Source of the DNA: Paenibacillus alginolyticus DSM 5050 = NBRC 15375
Lineage (GTDB): Bacteria > Bacillota > Bacilli > Paenibacillales > NBRC-103111
Assembly: GCF_000422905.1 (NCBI RefSeq)
Contig: NZ_AUGY01000033.1
Span: forward strand, 17,184-81,183
Length of the DNA stretch: 64,000 bases
Reading direction: 5' to 3'
The position numbers and the translations under genes were made by a program. Shown here in pieces: positions 51,109-60,288 of the stretch (position 1 is its first letter; every line of letters starts with the position of its first letter). Below the pieces are notes generated by a model, which worked only from the letters and a program-made list of their open reading frames with translations, did no database searches and was not told the DNA's origin.

Positions 51109-51396
51109 ATGGCAGGAGAAATGACAGCTTTAGGTTTAGTGGAAACGAAAGGCTTGGTAGGTTCAATTGAAGCGGCAGACGCCATGGTCAAGGCAGCGAA
51201 TGTGAGATTGGTCGGTAAAGTTCACGTTGGCGGAGGACTGGTCACGGTCATGGTTAGAGGAGATGTCGGCGCTGTCAAGGCAGCTACGGATGCAGGCGCT
51301 GCGGCTGCGGAAAAAGTGGGAGAGCTTGTTTCGGTTCACGTGATTCCTCGTCCGCATTCAGACATTGAGTTCATTCTTCCTAAACTCGAAGGTTAA
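51109..51396 (+). CDS. eutM: Microcompartment shell hexamer EutM
   Basis: A 95-residue canonical single BMC-domain protein ([27 protein letters not shown], then [25 protein letters not shown] and IPRPH), the main hexagonal tile of the shell. ATG 51109 follows AAGGAGG. Confidence 0.93.
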   Translation: MAGEMTALGLVETKGLVGSIEAADAMVKAANVRLVGKVHVGGGLVTVMVRGDVGAVKAATDAGAAAAEKVGELVSVHVIPRPHSDIEFILPKLEG

Positions 51397-51404
51397 ATAC
51401 GTCT

Positions 51405-52199
51405 ATGACGCTTATTACGGAATCGCATCTGCGAATGCAACTGATTAAAGGTCTGCCGAATCCGTTTCCAATAACGGAAGGGGATAAGCTGACGCCAGCA
51501 GCGGCTGACTTTTTAAAAGATAGGGGAATTCCATTGCGGCGCGTGGCCCCTTCGGAGTCAACAATCCTTCCCAGGAGCGAGGATATGGGGCTCAAGCTCA
51601 TTCCAGTCGGCGTGTCAAACCGGCATGTTCACCTTTCTCCTGGGCATGTTGAAGCGTTGTTCGGCGTCGGTTACGCATTAACGCCTCAACGTGAGTTATC
51701 CCAAAAAGGTCAGTTCGCTGCGCGCGAAACCGTGACATTGGTTGGTCCAAAAGGGATCCTCCAACATGTCCGCATTCTGGGTCCTTCACGTGGAGCTACA
51801 CAGGTGGAGATCTCGCGTACAGACGGATATGCGTTGGGTGTTCACCCCCCGGTCCGATTATCAGGTGATATCCAAGGGACACCAAGTATTACACTCGTTG
51901 GTGCGAGCGGAACGATTGTTTTGCAGCAGGGACTGATCATTGCCAAGAATCATGTCCACATGTCCCCTGAAGATGCCCAAACCTTTCAGGTCAACGAAGG
52001 AGACCGCATCATTGTCCAAGCAATGGGGGAGCGGCCGATTATCTTTGCCGATACGATCGTGAGAGTTAGCACGCATTTTTCACTGGATTTTCATATCGAC
52101 ATTGACGAAGCGAATGCTGCCCATTTGAATACAGGGGATGTGGTTCGGATGATCGGCAAAAACGGTGAAATCACGCGCGCCGAAAGGAGGCAGCTCTAG
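51405..52199 (+). CDS. PduL-type phosphotransacylase with EutT-like N-terminal module
   Basis: A 264-residue protein. Residues ~65-260 are a PduL phosphate acyltransferase, which swaps CoA for phosphate on acetyl-CoA and recycles CoA inside the shell; the zinc-site histidines are in GVSNRHVHLS and AKNHVHMSPEDA. Residues 1-50 (ITESHLR..ITEGDKLTPAAADFLKDRGIPL) resemble the N-terminal segment of EutT cobalamin adenosyltransferase, not the usual short PduL encapsulation peptide. The same kind of module ends the next gene product. eutT itself is absent. Confidence 0.85.
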   Translation: MTLITESHLRMQLIKGLPNPFPITEGDKLTPAAADFLKDRGIPLRRVAPSESTILPRSEDMGLKLIPVGVSNRHVHLSPGHVEALFGVGYALTPQRELSQKGQFAARETVTLVGPKGILQHVRILGPSRGATQVEISRTDGYALGVHPPVRLSGDIQGTPSITLVGASGTIVLQQGLIIAKNHVHMSPEDAQTFQVNEGDRIIVQAMGERPIIFADTIVRVSTHFSLDFHIDIDEANAAHLNTGDVVRMIGKNGEITRAERRQL

Positions 52200-53021
52200 G
52201 TGGAGATCAAGCAAATGGTCGAAACTATTGTTCGTGAGCTCATTGATTCATTGGAGAAGCAAGCGGCCAAGCGGCCAAAGGTGCTTTACATTTTTTACGA
52301 CAGTACGGCTCATGAGGCTTTTACCGATCATTTTATATGGTTAAATAATCACCAGGTTAATCATGATATTTTGTTCCTGGATGGCGAAGCTTCTTCTTGG
52401 CTGGGTAGGCATCAAATTGAATGCGGCGGTCGTGGAAAAACGATTGCATCCGACGAGTTCGCCCCGTCGCCACTAGAGGTGCCTCTCGAATATGAGGGCA
52501 TCGTGATCCCGGAAATTGATCTTGATAATGCGGCAAGGGCCGCTCTTGGCATGAAAGGGACCATCATATCGGAGATCATCTTTTCCACATTAGTTCTGAA
52601 TAAATTTGTACTCATCGGCGATGATATTTCCGGGTTAAAACGGGCAGATCGGCGGACGCTCAGGACAATAACACTGCCTAAGCCTTATGTGAACCTTTTT
52701 GATTATTACAAAATGGAACTGCAAATGTATGGCGTTGAATTTGGTCCGTTGAAGCTGCTGGCTGAAATGGTTGTGAATAAAATCCGTTCGGATTCTGAAG
52801 TCGCAGAAGCGGACAGCACATTGAAAACAGACGAGCGCACCGAGGATAGCGGGCACATCTTTTATGAAGGAAAGCTCATATCAGCGGAATGGGTGACGCA
52901 GGAATCCAAAAATAAATCTCTTCGCTCGCTGCGAGTTGGCAAGAGAACGATCATATCTTCACTGGCCCAAGACATGCTGAAAGAGAAAGGCATCACGATC
53001 GAATATGCAGCTGAAAGGTGA
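52200..53021 (+). CDS. Unrecognised flavoprotein-like microcompartment protein
   Basis: 273 residues from GTG 52200, directly abutting the pduL stop. Three parts are visible. An amphipathic N-terminal helix (IKQMVETIVRELIDSLEKQ) resembles a microcompartment encapsulation peptide. A Rossmann-like core follows (VLYIFYDSTAHEAF, a GIVIPEIDLDNAAR loop, NKFVLIGDD), reminiscent of flavoprotein or DFP folds but without a motif that proves flavin binding. A C-terminal module (ISAEWVTQES..RTIISSLAQDMLKEKGITI) resembles the EutT N-terminal segment. The position among shell and cargo genes suggests a cargo protein. Function unknown. Confidence 0.6.
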   Translation: MEIKQMVETIVRELIDSLEKQAAKRPKVLYIFYDSTAHEAFTDHFIWLNNHQVNHDILFLDGEASSWLGRHQIECGGRGKTIASDEFAPSPLEVPLEYEGIVIPEIDLDNAARAALGMKGTIISEIIFSTLVLNKFVLIGDDISGLKRADRRTLRTITLPKPYVNLFDYYKMELQMYGVEFGPLKLLAEMVVNKIRSDSEVAEADSTLKTDERTEDSGHIFYEGKLISAEWVTQESKNKSLRSLRVGKRTIISSLAQDMLKEKGITIEYAAER

Positions 53022-53027
53022 GGTCCT

Positions 53028-53336
53028 ATGTTTTTAGGAAAAGTAATCGGCAGTGTATGGGCTACGCAAAAAGAAGTGGGCATGGACAATTTGAAATTGC
53101 TTGTGATCCAGCCGATGGATTTCAGAGACAGCGAAGCGGGCACTCCGATTATTGCCGCAGACCGTATTGGAGCTGGTGTTGGCGAGAACGTGATTGTGTC
53201 CAGAGGGAGTCCGGCCCGAACCTTGTTCACAGATAAAATGGTTCCTATCGATGCAATGATCGTAGGCATTGTAGATAGCTATGAAGTCACGCAAGAAACC
53301 GAGGAGGAAGTATGGAAGAGCAGAAGCAAAGAGTGA
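53028..53336 (+). CDS. eutN: Microcompartment vertex protein EutN
   Basis: A 102-residue EutN/CcmL-fold protein; pentamers of this family cap the vertices of the shell. Signature parts: [45 protein letters not shown], and [16 protein letters not shown] 53028 follows AAGGTGAGG. Its end overlaps eutS by 25 bases. Confidence 0.92.
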   Translation: MFLGKVIGSVWATQKEVGMDNLKLLVIQPMDFRDSEAGTPIIAADRIGAGVGENVIVSRGSPARTLFTDKMVPIDAMIVGIVDSYEVTQETEEEVWKSRSKE

Positions 53337-53653
53337 TTCAGGAATATGTGCCCGGCAAACAACTGACACTGGCTCATGTGATTGCCAATCCAGACCCGGT
53401 TTTGTATACGAAGCTCGGTATTGAAGAGAGGAATGCGATCGGGATTTTAACACTTACTCCCACGGAAACGGCCATCATTGCTGCTGACATTGCGACTAAA
53501 GCGGCAAGTGTGGGCATCGGTTATTTAGATCGGTTCACGGGCTCGCTCGTGCTCACGGGGGAAGTAGCAGCTGTGGAGATGGCGATTGAGGCTGTGAATG
53601 CTTTTTTGCAGGATAAGCTGAAATTTGCGACTGCACCCATAACGAGGTCATGA
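53312..53653 (+). CDS. eutS: Microcompartment shell protein EutS
   Basis: A 113-residue circularly permuted BMC-domain protein ([20 protein letters not shown], then [23 protein letters not shown] and [14 protein letters not shown]). EutS hexamers are bent and may form shell edges. ATG 53312 follows GAGGAGG inside eutN. Confidence 0.93.
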   Translation: MEEQKQRVIQEYVPGKQLTLAHVIANPDPVLYTKLGIEERNAIGILTLTPTETAIIAADIATKAASVGIGYLDRFTGSLVLTGEVAAVEMAIEAVNAFLQDKLKFATAPITRS

Positions 53654-53657
53654 ATTT

Positions 53658-54098
53658 ATGAAAAAAGTAATGATCATCGGCGCTGTCCGAGCTGGAAAGT
53701 CAACGTTAATCAAAGCCCTGTTTGGAGAATCGGAGCCTGCGAGCAAAACCCAAAGTCTCATATATCGAGATTGGATCATTGATACACCCGGTGAATACAG
53801 CGAGAATCCTTTGTATTATCGCTCCCTGATAGCGACCTCTCATGAGACTGCAGCTGTTGTACTTGTGCAGGATGCTACTCGGAACAGAAACTATTTTCCT
53901 CCCGGATTTGAACAGGGGTTTCCGATGTTGACACTTGGGGTCGTGACTAAAATTGATCACCCGAAGGCAGACATAGATAGAGCCATAAGCCTTCTAAGGC
54001 AGTCATTGCCTGAAGGTGAAATCTTTTTAACATCGGCTGCATCCACTGAGGGAATTCAAAAGCTGAAGGAAAGACTAATGGAGATTGTAAAGGACTAA
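53658..54098 (+). CDS. eutP: EutP, small P-loop protein
   Basis: A 146-residue Ras-like P-loop protein with GAVRAGKST (Walker A), IDTPGEY (switch 2) and TKID (guanine or adenine reading). EutP of Salmonella has acetate kinase activity, which would turn the acetyl-phosphate from PduL into acetate and ATP. ATG 53658 is four bases after the eutS stop. Confidence 0.9.
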   Translation: MKKVMIIGAVRAGKSTLIKALFGESEPASKTQSLIYRDWIIDTPGEYSENPLYYRSLIATSHETAAVVLVQDATRNRNYFPPGFEQGFPMLTLGVVTKIDHPKADIDRAISLLRQSLPEGEIFLTSAASTEGIQKLKERLMEIVKD

Positions 54099-54121
54099 AT
54101 CCACGATGTGAAGAGGGATTC

Positions 54122-55570
54122 ATGGTGGCACCGATCATGGAATTGTGCAGGAATCACACGATTTTAAGCGAGGAAGAAGCCCAGACGATCAAGGAGATGG
54201 CCGCTCAGCTGCAATTGATAGCCGATGTGTCGGAATCGGATGTATTTATTGACTGCCCGCTTGCAGACAAGGGTTCGGCGCTTGTGGTTGCCGAGGCACA
54301 TCCATCCTCAGCCCCATCCCTGTATAAAACATCCGTCGTCGGACAATATGCTTTTGCGCAAAATGAGCCTGCTGTAATGTTTTGTCTACTTTCCGGGCAA
54401 TCCGTGATCGGGTCGAGAGGCATCTCACAGGAGCAGATTGCTATTCAGCAGAACGTCGTGCCAATCCGCTCAAGAAGCGGCAATGTCATCGGAGCCTTGA
54501 TTATGGAAAAAGACATCTCCGAAAAGCTCGAGCAGGAGAAAAATGTGACGAGATTAATGGAAACAACCGAACAGCTGAGCGAAACGCTGCTTACTGTGGC
54601 GATGTCTCAAGGCAGTATGCAGTCGCTTATGCACGAAGGCATTGTTTTATTTGATGATAAAGAGTGTGTGACTTATACCAATCCCCGAGCTGCCGAAATG
54701 CTGAAGGAAATCGGTCATGTCGGTGTGATTAACGGGTACCCGATTGCCCAGTTGTTTTATGGCAGATTGGAAGGGAACCCTCTTATTGGCCACAAAGGAC
54801 TCATCCATCAGGAGCTGCAAATTGGGCATGTATCCTTTGATCTAAAAGCCATGTCCATCTACCGGGATCAGCGGGAGGTTGGCGGCATTATTCTCATTCG
54901 CGACATTTCGGATATAAAAGAAAAAGAAAAGCAGCTAGTGATCAAATCCGCTGTTATTAAAGAAATTCATCATCGTGTAAAAAATAATTTGCAGACCGTC
55001 TCCAGTCTACTCCGGTTACAGATGCGAAGGACCAAGCTTGAAGAAGTGGAGAGAGTCTATCGCGACAGTATCAACCGTATAAACAGCATTGCTGTCATTC
55101 ATGAAATGCTTGCTTATGAAGGAATTGAGACGATTCACTTCAACGATGTAGTGGACCGAATTACGAAGAACATTATCTCGTCCTCTTCCAAACCGGATCA
55201 GAACATTTACCTGAAAATTTCAGGGGATGAGCTTATTTTACAGTCCGAAGTTGCTACGACGCTTGCGCTTGTCGTCAATGAGCTTGTTCAGAACTGTGTG
55301 CTGCATGCTTTTGGGGAGAGACGTACCGGGGTTATTGAAATTTCCCTGCAATGTAGTGGCACCATCGTCTGTGTCCGTGTATCTGACAATGGCGTCGGAT
55401 TGGATGGGGCAAACCATTCAGACAGGAAGGGTCATCTTGGCTTGAAAATCACAGAGACACTTGTCGAGGAAAATCTCAGCGGTGTCATTAACATAACTTC
55501 GGGTGAACAGGGTACGAATGTTCAAATCACTTTTCCGCTTTCCAAAGCGCAGCATAAGGAGGACGAATAG
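54122..55570 (+). CDS. eutW: Sensor histidine kinase EutW
   Basis: A 482-residue soluble kinase: N-terminal sensing region (~20-135, about the size of the ethanolamine-sensing domain of EutW), a PAS domain (~165-275), then a HisKA_2 dimerisation helix with phosphoacceptor H283 or H284 in KEIHHRVKNNLQ and a HATPase domain (NELVQNCVLHAF, DNGVGLD). In Enterococcus and Listeria, EutW responds to ethanolamine and phosphorylates EutV. There are no transmembrane helices. eutV follows after two bases. Confidence 0.9.
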   Translation: MVAPIMELCRNHTILSEEEAQTIKEMAAQLQLIADVSESDVFIDCPLADKGSALVVAEAHPSSAPSLYKTSVVGQYAFAQNEPAVMFCLLSGQSVIGSRGISQEQIAIQQNVVPIRSRSGNVIGALIMEKDISEKLEQEKNVTRLMETTEQLSETLLTVAMSQGSMQSLMHEGIVLFDDKECVTYTNPRAAEMLKEIGHVGVINGYPIAQLFYGRLEGNPLIGHKGLIHQELQIGHVSFDLKAMSIYRDQREVGGIILIRDISDIKEKEKQLVIKSAVIKEIHHRVKNNLQTVSSLLRLQMRRTKLEEVERVYRDSINRINSIAVIHEMLAYEGIETIHFNDVVDRITKNIISSSSKPDQNIYLKISGDELILQSEVATTLALVVNELVQNCVLHAFGERRTGVIEISLQCSGTIVCVRVSDNGVGLDGANHSDRKGHLGLKITETLVEENLSGVINITSGEQGTNVQITFPLSKAQHKEDE

Positions 55571-55572
55571 CC

Positions 55573-56175
55573 ATGAAAAACGCCATCGTTGTTGTGGATG
55601 ATGATCCGATCATTCGTATGGATATTCGCGAAATGCTGGAAGAGGGCGGATATTGGGTCGCAGGAGAAGCCAAAAATGGCGAGGAAGCGGTAGAACTCGT
55701 TGCCAGATTAAAACCGGACCTAGCCATCATGGATATTAAAATGCCGGTCATGAACGGTATCAAAGCGTCCCAAATTATACGCAAGCTGCAGCAGGATACC
55801 TCCGTTTTACTGCTTACGGCGTACAGCCAGAAGGAATTAGTGAAGGATGCCCGTGAGGCGGGGGTGGCCGCTTTTTTGGTCAAACCGGTGTCAGAGGAAG
55901 ATTTGCTGCCCGCTGTGGAAATTGCTTTGAGTCAAAAAGAAAAAATGGATTCACTAAAACAAGACATCAAACAGTTAAAGCAATCCATTGAAGAGCGCAA
56001 AGTGATCGAAAAAGCGAAAGGCATCGTGATGATGGCATACGCCTTAAACGAGGAAGAGGCCTATCAGAAAATGCGAGCTGCGAGCATGACGACGCGTATT
56101 TCTCTTTCGAAGCTGGCGGCAAGCATTATCGTTGATGGTGTGGGGCCTTTATCCGGTGCGGTGCAGGATAGGTGA
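55573..56175 (+). CDS. eutV: ANTAR response regulator EutV
   Basis: A 200-residue regulator: a receiver domain (1-120) with D54 in AIMDIKMPVMNG and K in FLVKPV, a coiled-coil linker, and an ANTAR RNA-binding domain (~135-195, IEKAKGIVMMAYALNEEEAYQKMR..ISLSKLA). Phosphorylated EutV binds paired hexaloop hairpins in nascent RNA and prevents terminator formation. A terminator with an overlapping hexaloop hairpin lies before eutL, a likely self-regulatory target. ATG follows AAGGAGG. Confidence 0.93.
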   Translation: MKNAIVVVDDDPIIRMDIREMLEEGGYWVAGEAKNGEEAVELVARLKPDLAIMDIKMPVMNGIKASQIIRKLQQDTSVLLLTAYSQKELVKDAREAGVAAFLVKPVSEEDLLPAVEIALSQKEKMDSLKQDIKQLKQSIEERKVIEKAKGIVMMAYALNEEEAYQKMRAASMTTRISLSKLAASIIVDGVGPLSGAVQDR

Positions 56176-57665
56176 ACGGGGAGATGAATAACCAGTGGAT
56201 TACAAGTGTCGGCCTGGATATCGGAACGAGCACGACCAAGATGGTTATAAGTCGTTTGAAATTAGTGCGATCGTCGGGTGCTCTCAGCCTGCCTCGATTT
56301 GAGATCGCGGAGCGGGAATTACTGTACACGAGTCCGATTTACAGCACTCCGCTGAAGGGCGGCGATGAAATTAATGCGGAGCGCATATGGGAAATCGTGA
56401 CCAAAGAGTACGAGCAGGCAGGAATCCGTCCGGCGGATTTGAAATCCGGCGCCGTGATCATTACCGGCGAAACAGCGAATAAAACAAACGCGAGACAAAT
56501 TCTGCATCTGCTCGCCGAACGCTCGGGCGATTTCGTTGTAGCAACAGCAGGCGCTGATTTAGAAGGGCTGCTTGCTGGCAAAGGCGCTGGAGCGGAGCGC
56601 CGTTCCATGCAGATTCGAGGTGCAGTCGCCAATATCGATATCGGCGGGGGTACAGCCAATGCAGCTATTTTTCAAAGAGGCAAGCTGGTTGGAACGGTCA
56701 CCTTTCATGTTGGCGGCAGGCTTATTCAATTAGACTCGAACGGTGTGGTTGTAGACGTATCGCCATCGATTCGTCCGTGGCTGAAGACGAACGGATACAA
56801 CGTTAAAGCAGGTGACACAATCAGCTTTAGGTTCATAAAGGAGATCTGCATGGGAATGTGCCACTGCATGATGGATTATTTAGCCGGGCAGATCAATCCT
56901 GAGCATGATGAATCGCTTCGCTCCTTGCTGAACGGCGAGCCGCTTGCGTCAATGCCTCCCATTGGAGAATGGATGGTATCCGGAGGGATCGGCCTGTTGA
57001 TGGAGGCGAAGCTGCCGGAAAACTTGGCGGATGTGGCGGTGCATCAAGATATTGGCCCTCTGCTGGCACACACATGGAAGGAACTATCGGTCCAATATCC
57101 GATTCGACTCATCCGTGCTGATCAAACGGTCAGAGCGACCGTCATAGGTGCAGGGATGCAGAGTACCGAAATCAGCGGCGCTACGGTGCATTTGGATGCA
57201 TCGCTGTTACCGATACGTAATCTGCCCGTACTGGGGCTTGATATATCTCCGCAGATACTGGAACAAAATGGGCTGCTAGTGGATGCGCTAGATGCGTTGA
57301 TGAAAAGCGGTGCAAGCCTCTTTGATCGGGATCAGTCACCTCCGTTCGGGCTTGCTTTAACAGGAATGAATAACCTTACTTATTCATCGCTTCAGCACTT
57401 AGCGGATCGACTGCATTTGAGCTTTATTCAACATTTTCCTGCTAGCGAAGCTATGGTGATCATCTGTGAAACGGATATCGCGAAGGCGCTCGGACAATCT
57501 CTAGCTAGACGCTGTGGACGCCGTCCGAAAGTCATTTGCATCGATCAAATCCGTGTGGAGCATGGGGATTATATCGATTTGGGCGAGCCGATATCTGGGA
57601 TCATGATTCCGGTGGTGGTGAAGACGTTAGCCTTTCACAACAGAGCGGAGGGGATAAGTCAGTGA
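56172..57665 (+). CDS. eutA: Ethanolamine ammonia-lyase reactivase EutA
   Basis: An actin/Hsp70-fold reactivating factor of ~497 residues that exchanges damaged cobalamin out of EutBC using ATP. SVGLDIGTSTTKMV is the phosphate-1 loop, and NIDIGGGTANAAIF with VTFHVGGRL forms the second nucleotide site. GTG 56172 overlaps the eutV stop; ATG 56184 is an alternative, but its GGGGAG is directly adjacent. The GTGA overlap with eutB indicates coupling to its substrate enzyme. Confidence 0.9.
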   Translation: MNGEMNNQWITSVGLDIGTSTTKMVISRLKLVRSSGALSLPRFEIAERELLYTSPIYSTPLKGGDEINAERIWEIVTKEYEQAGIRPADLKSGAVIITGETANKTNARQILHLLAERSGDFVVATAGADLEGLLAGKGAGAERRSMQIRGAVANIDIGGGTANAAIFQRGKLVGTVTFHVGGRLIQLDSNGVVVDVSPSIRPWLKTNGYNVKAGDTISFRFIKEICMGMCHCMMDYLAGQINPEHDESLRSLLNGEPLASMPPIGEWMVSGGIGLLMEAKLPENLADVAVHQDIGPLLAHTWKELSVQYPIRLIRADQTVRATVIGAGMQSTEISGATVHLDASLLPIRNLPVLGLDISPQILEQNGLLVDALDALMKSGASLFDRDQSPPFGLALTGMNNLTYSSLQHLADRLHLSFIQHFPASEAMVIICETDIAKALGQSLARRCGRRPKVICIDQIRVEHGDYIDLGEPISGIMIPVVVKTLAFHNRAEGISQ

Positions 57666-59023
57666 ACCTGAAAACGACGTTGCTGGGTACAACCTTTCAA
57701 TTCAAAGATTTAAAGGAAGTCATGGCGAAGGCAAACGAGGAGAAATCAGGCGATCAGTTGGCCGGCATCTCCGCACAGGATGCGAAGGAGCGCATTGCTG
57801 CCAAGCTGGTCCTGTCCGATTTGACGCTGGCCGATATCCGCAATCATCCACTGCTGCCGCCGGAAATCGATGAGGTGTCGCGGATCATTGAGGACGGAAT
57901 GAATGAAAAGATATACACCGAGGTTCGCAATTGGACGGTAGCTGAGCTGCGTGAGTACTTGCTGCGGCAAGAAACGGGAAATGATGAAATTCGTAGACTT
58001 TCTCGCGGCTTAACGAGTGAGATGGTGGCCGCTGCCGCCAAATTAATGAGCAACCTTGATCTTGTGCAAGCTGCATCGAAAATGGAAGTTACAACGCATT
58101 GCAACATTACGATTGGCCAAAAGGGAGTGCTGTCTGGTCGGGCCCAACCCAATCATCCTACGGACAATATTCAGGGGATCAAGGCTGCTTTATTTGAAGC
58201 ATTAAGCTATGGGATCGGGGATGCAGTTATCGGTATCAATCCGGTAATTGATTCAGCGGATAGCGTCAAAAATATTTTGCTGGTTACCAAAGAAGTGATG
58301 GAAAAGTGGCAGATCCCGACGCAGAATTGTGTCTTGGCACATATCAAAACCCAAATGCGCGCTATTCGTCAAGGCGCTCCTGCCGACATGGTGTTTCAAA
58401 GCTTGGCCGGCACGGAAGCTGGCAATAAAGCGTTCGGCATCGATATTGCGCTGCTGGATGAAGCCGATGAGCTTATTGCCAGGGAAGGCACAGGGACGGG
58501 GCCGAATCTGTGGTATTTTGAAACGGGCCAAGGCTCCGAATTGTCAGCCGAAGCGCATCACGGCATCGATCAGGTCACGCTCGAATCCCGTTGTTATGGC
58601 CTTGCTCGAAAATATAAGCCGTTTATTGTCAACACGGTTGTGGGCTTCATCGGACCTGAGTATTTGTACGACAGCAAGCAGGTCATTCGGGCTGGTTTGG
58701 AAGACCATTTCATGGGCAAGCTTCAGCAGCTGCCGATGGGGGTAGATGTTTGCTACACCAACCATATGAAGGCAGATCAGAACGATATGGACAATTTGGC
58801 GGTGCTGCTTTCCGCTGCAGGTGTCAATTACCTGATTGGTGTGGCCATGGCGGATGATTGCATGCTCAATTACCAATCTACCAGTTATCACGATATTGCC
58901 ACTTTGAGGGAATTGATGAGGCTGCGCCCGGCCCCGGCTTTTGAACAATGGCTGGTGAAAATGGGGATCATGGAAAATGGCCGATTAACACCGCTGGCGG
59001 GAGATCCGACTATTTTTATGTAA
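57662..59023 (+). CDS. eutB: Ethanolamine ammonia-lyase large subunit EutB
   Basis: A 453-residue catalytic TIM-barrel subunit, the same length as E. coli EutB. With adenosylcobalamin it splits ethanolamine to acetaldehyde and ammonia. Conserved parts include SAQDAKERIAAKLVLSDL, GRAQPNHPTDNIQGI, QTNCVLAHIKTQ-like QNCVLAHIKTQM, FETGQGSELSAEAHHG and CYTNHMKADQNDM. The GTG at 57662 overlaps the eutA stop and follows GGAGGGG; the longer open frame to 57536 lies inside eutA. Confidence 0.95.
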   Translation: MNLKTTLLGTTFQFKDLKEVMAKANEEKSGDQLAGISAQDAKERIAAKLVLSDLTLADIRNHPLLPPEIDEVSRIIEDGMNEKIYTEVRNWTVAELREYLLRQETGNDEIRRLSRGLTSEMVAAAAKLMSNLDLVQAASKMEVTTHCNITIGQKGVLSGRAQPNHPTDNIQGIKAALFEALSYGIGDAVIGINPVIDSADSVKNILLVTKEVMEKWQIPTQNCVLAHIKTQMRAIRQGAPADMVFQSLAGTEAGNKAFGIDIALLDEADELIAREGTGTGPNLWYFETGQGSELSAEAHHGIDQVTLESRCYGLARKYKPFIVNTVVGFIGPEYLYDSKQVIRAGLEDHFMGKLQQLPMGVDVCYTNHMKADQNDMDNLAVLLSAAGVNYLIGVAMADDCMLNYQSTSYHDIATLRELMRLRPAPAFEQWLVKMGIMENGRLTPLAGDPTIFM

Positions 59024-59045
59024 CATTGTTGATTCTTATGAAGCC

Positions 59046-59065
59046 AGTTTTGCTCTTGCAAAACT
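59046..59065 (+). other. Hairpin between eutB and eutC
   Basis: AGTTTTGC pairs perfectly with GCAAAACT around TCTT, with no T run. It probably stabilises or divides the mRNA instead of ending it; it lies just before the eutC ribosome site. Confidence 0.5.
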
Positions 59066-59081
59066 CTAAGGAGGAACAAAC

Positions 59082-60020
59082 ATGAACAAAGCTGTCCCCA
59101 TGGATCAGCTTGTCGATATGGTGATGGCAGAGCTCGAGAAAAAGCTGTCCGCATCAAAAGCTGCTTATAATCCGGCGGCCATTCGCTCTATGAACTCTGT
59201 TCTAGATAATGAGGAAGCGCAACGATCTACCCAAGTAGAAAAGGTGTCACTGGTGTCTGAACTGGACTCAGCCCCGGCGCCCGAATTGGACACCTTCACC
59301 TCCAAAATACCAACTCCCAAATGGGAGGAAGGCATGAATGAGCTGCTTGCCAGCACCCCTGCACGTATCGGCGTATGGCGCACGGGAACGAGGGCGCTTA
59401 CCAAAGAGGTGCTGAAATTTCGCCGGGACCATGCCGCTGCTGTAGATTCCATTTATGGAGAAGCGAGTCAGGCGCTTTTGGACGAATTCGGTTTGTTTAC
59501 GGTGGAGACTCGTTACGAGAATACGGAAAACTATTTAAAACGCCCGGATATGGGACGTATTGTTACCGAAGAAGGAATTGCCGCCATCCAGAAAAAGTGC
59601 AAGATGAAGCCGCAGGTGCAAATTGTCGTTTCGGATGGGCTGAGCGCCAACGCGGTAGATGCCAATTTAGGCGATGTCTATCCTTCATTACTGGATTCGC
59701 TGAGTGCTTACGGGTTATCCACAGGTACTCCATTTTTCGTCCGTGGCGGGAGGGTCGCTGTCATGGATCACATTGGCGAAATTGTGCAGCCGGAGGTGCT
59801 TGTGCTTTTGATCGGGGAAAGACCTGGACTCGTTTCGTCAAAATCGCTAAGTGCTTACATCTGCTACAAACCGCGTAAAGGTACGGTAGAGAGCGACCGC
59901 ACGGTGATTTCCAACATTCATCGCGGAGGTACCCCTCCTCTGGAAGGCGGTGCGCATATCGGCACAATCGTGAATAAAATGCTCGAGCAAAAGACGAGCG
60001 GTGTCAACTTGGAAATCTAA
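59082..60020 (+). CDS. eutC: Ethanolamine ammonia-lyase small subunit EutC
   Basis: A 312-residue subunit that completes the cobalamin-binding site. Conserved parts: PARIGVWRTGTRALTKEVLKFRRDHAAAVDSIYGE, QIVVSDGLSANAV, RPGLVSSKSLSAY and NIHRGGTPPLEGGAHIG. The N-terminal amphipathic helix MDQLVDMVMAELEKKL is followed by a linker of ~60 residues, as expected for the peptide that targets EutBC into the microcompartment. ATG 59082 follows AAGGAGG. Confidence 0.95.
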   Translation: MNKAVPMDQLVDMVMAELEKKLSASKAAYNPAAIRSMNSVLDNEEAQRSTQVEKVSLVSELDSAPAPELDTFTSKIPTPKWEEGMNELLASTPARIGVWRTGTRALTKEVLKFRRDHAAAVDSIYGEASQALLDEFGLFTVETRYENTENYLKRPDMGRIVTEEGIAAIQKKCKMKPQVQIVVSDGLSANAVDANLGDVYPSLLDSLSAYGLSTGTPFFVRGGRVAVMDHIGEIVQPEVLVLLIGERPGLVSSKSLSAYICYKPRKGTVESDRTVISNIHRGGTPPLEGGAHIGTIVNKMLEQKTSGVNLEI

Positions 60021-60052
60021 CATCTAACCGTCAGTGTTCCCCTTAAGAATGT

Positions 60053-60071
60053 GCTTCGTTAAGAAGCTTTT
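60053..60071 (+). terminator. Weak terminator or attenuator after eutC
   Basis: GCTTC-GTTAA-GAAGC followed by TTTTCT. The stem is only five pairs, so partial read-through into the permease genes is likely. Confidence 0.4.
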
Positions 60072-60107
60072 CTATAAAGATGGTCCGGAGAAGGAGGTGG
60101 AGGCCGA

Positions 60108-60236
60108 ATGGAACTGACGATTGGAATCGTAATTATTGCGGTAACGTGTTTGTTTGCTTTATGGATTGTCAGAATCGCCAACAAAAGCATTCGCGAATTC
60201 GATGAAAGCAAGCATGAAAGTTTCCTAGGGAAATGA
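60108..60236 (+). CDS. 42-residue single-pass membrane protein before the permease
   Basis: A small gene with an excellent ribosome site (AAGGAGGTGG, seven bases before ATG 60108). The product is a hydrophobic helix (~residues 3-24, MELTIGIVIIAVTCLFALWI) followed by a charged tail SIREFDESKHESF. It lies between eutC and the permease gene, 52 bases before the latter, in the same direction. Small membrane partners of transporters are known in bacteria, so a regulatory or stabilising role for the permease is plausible but unproven. Confidence 0.7.
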   Translation: MELTIGIVIIAVTCLFALWIVRIANKSIREFDESKHESFLGK

Positions 60237-60288
60237 GACTTGTGACTTGTTTGTACAAATCGTATTTATTTGATGAGGAGGATAAGAG

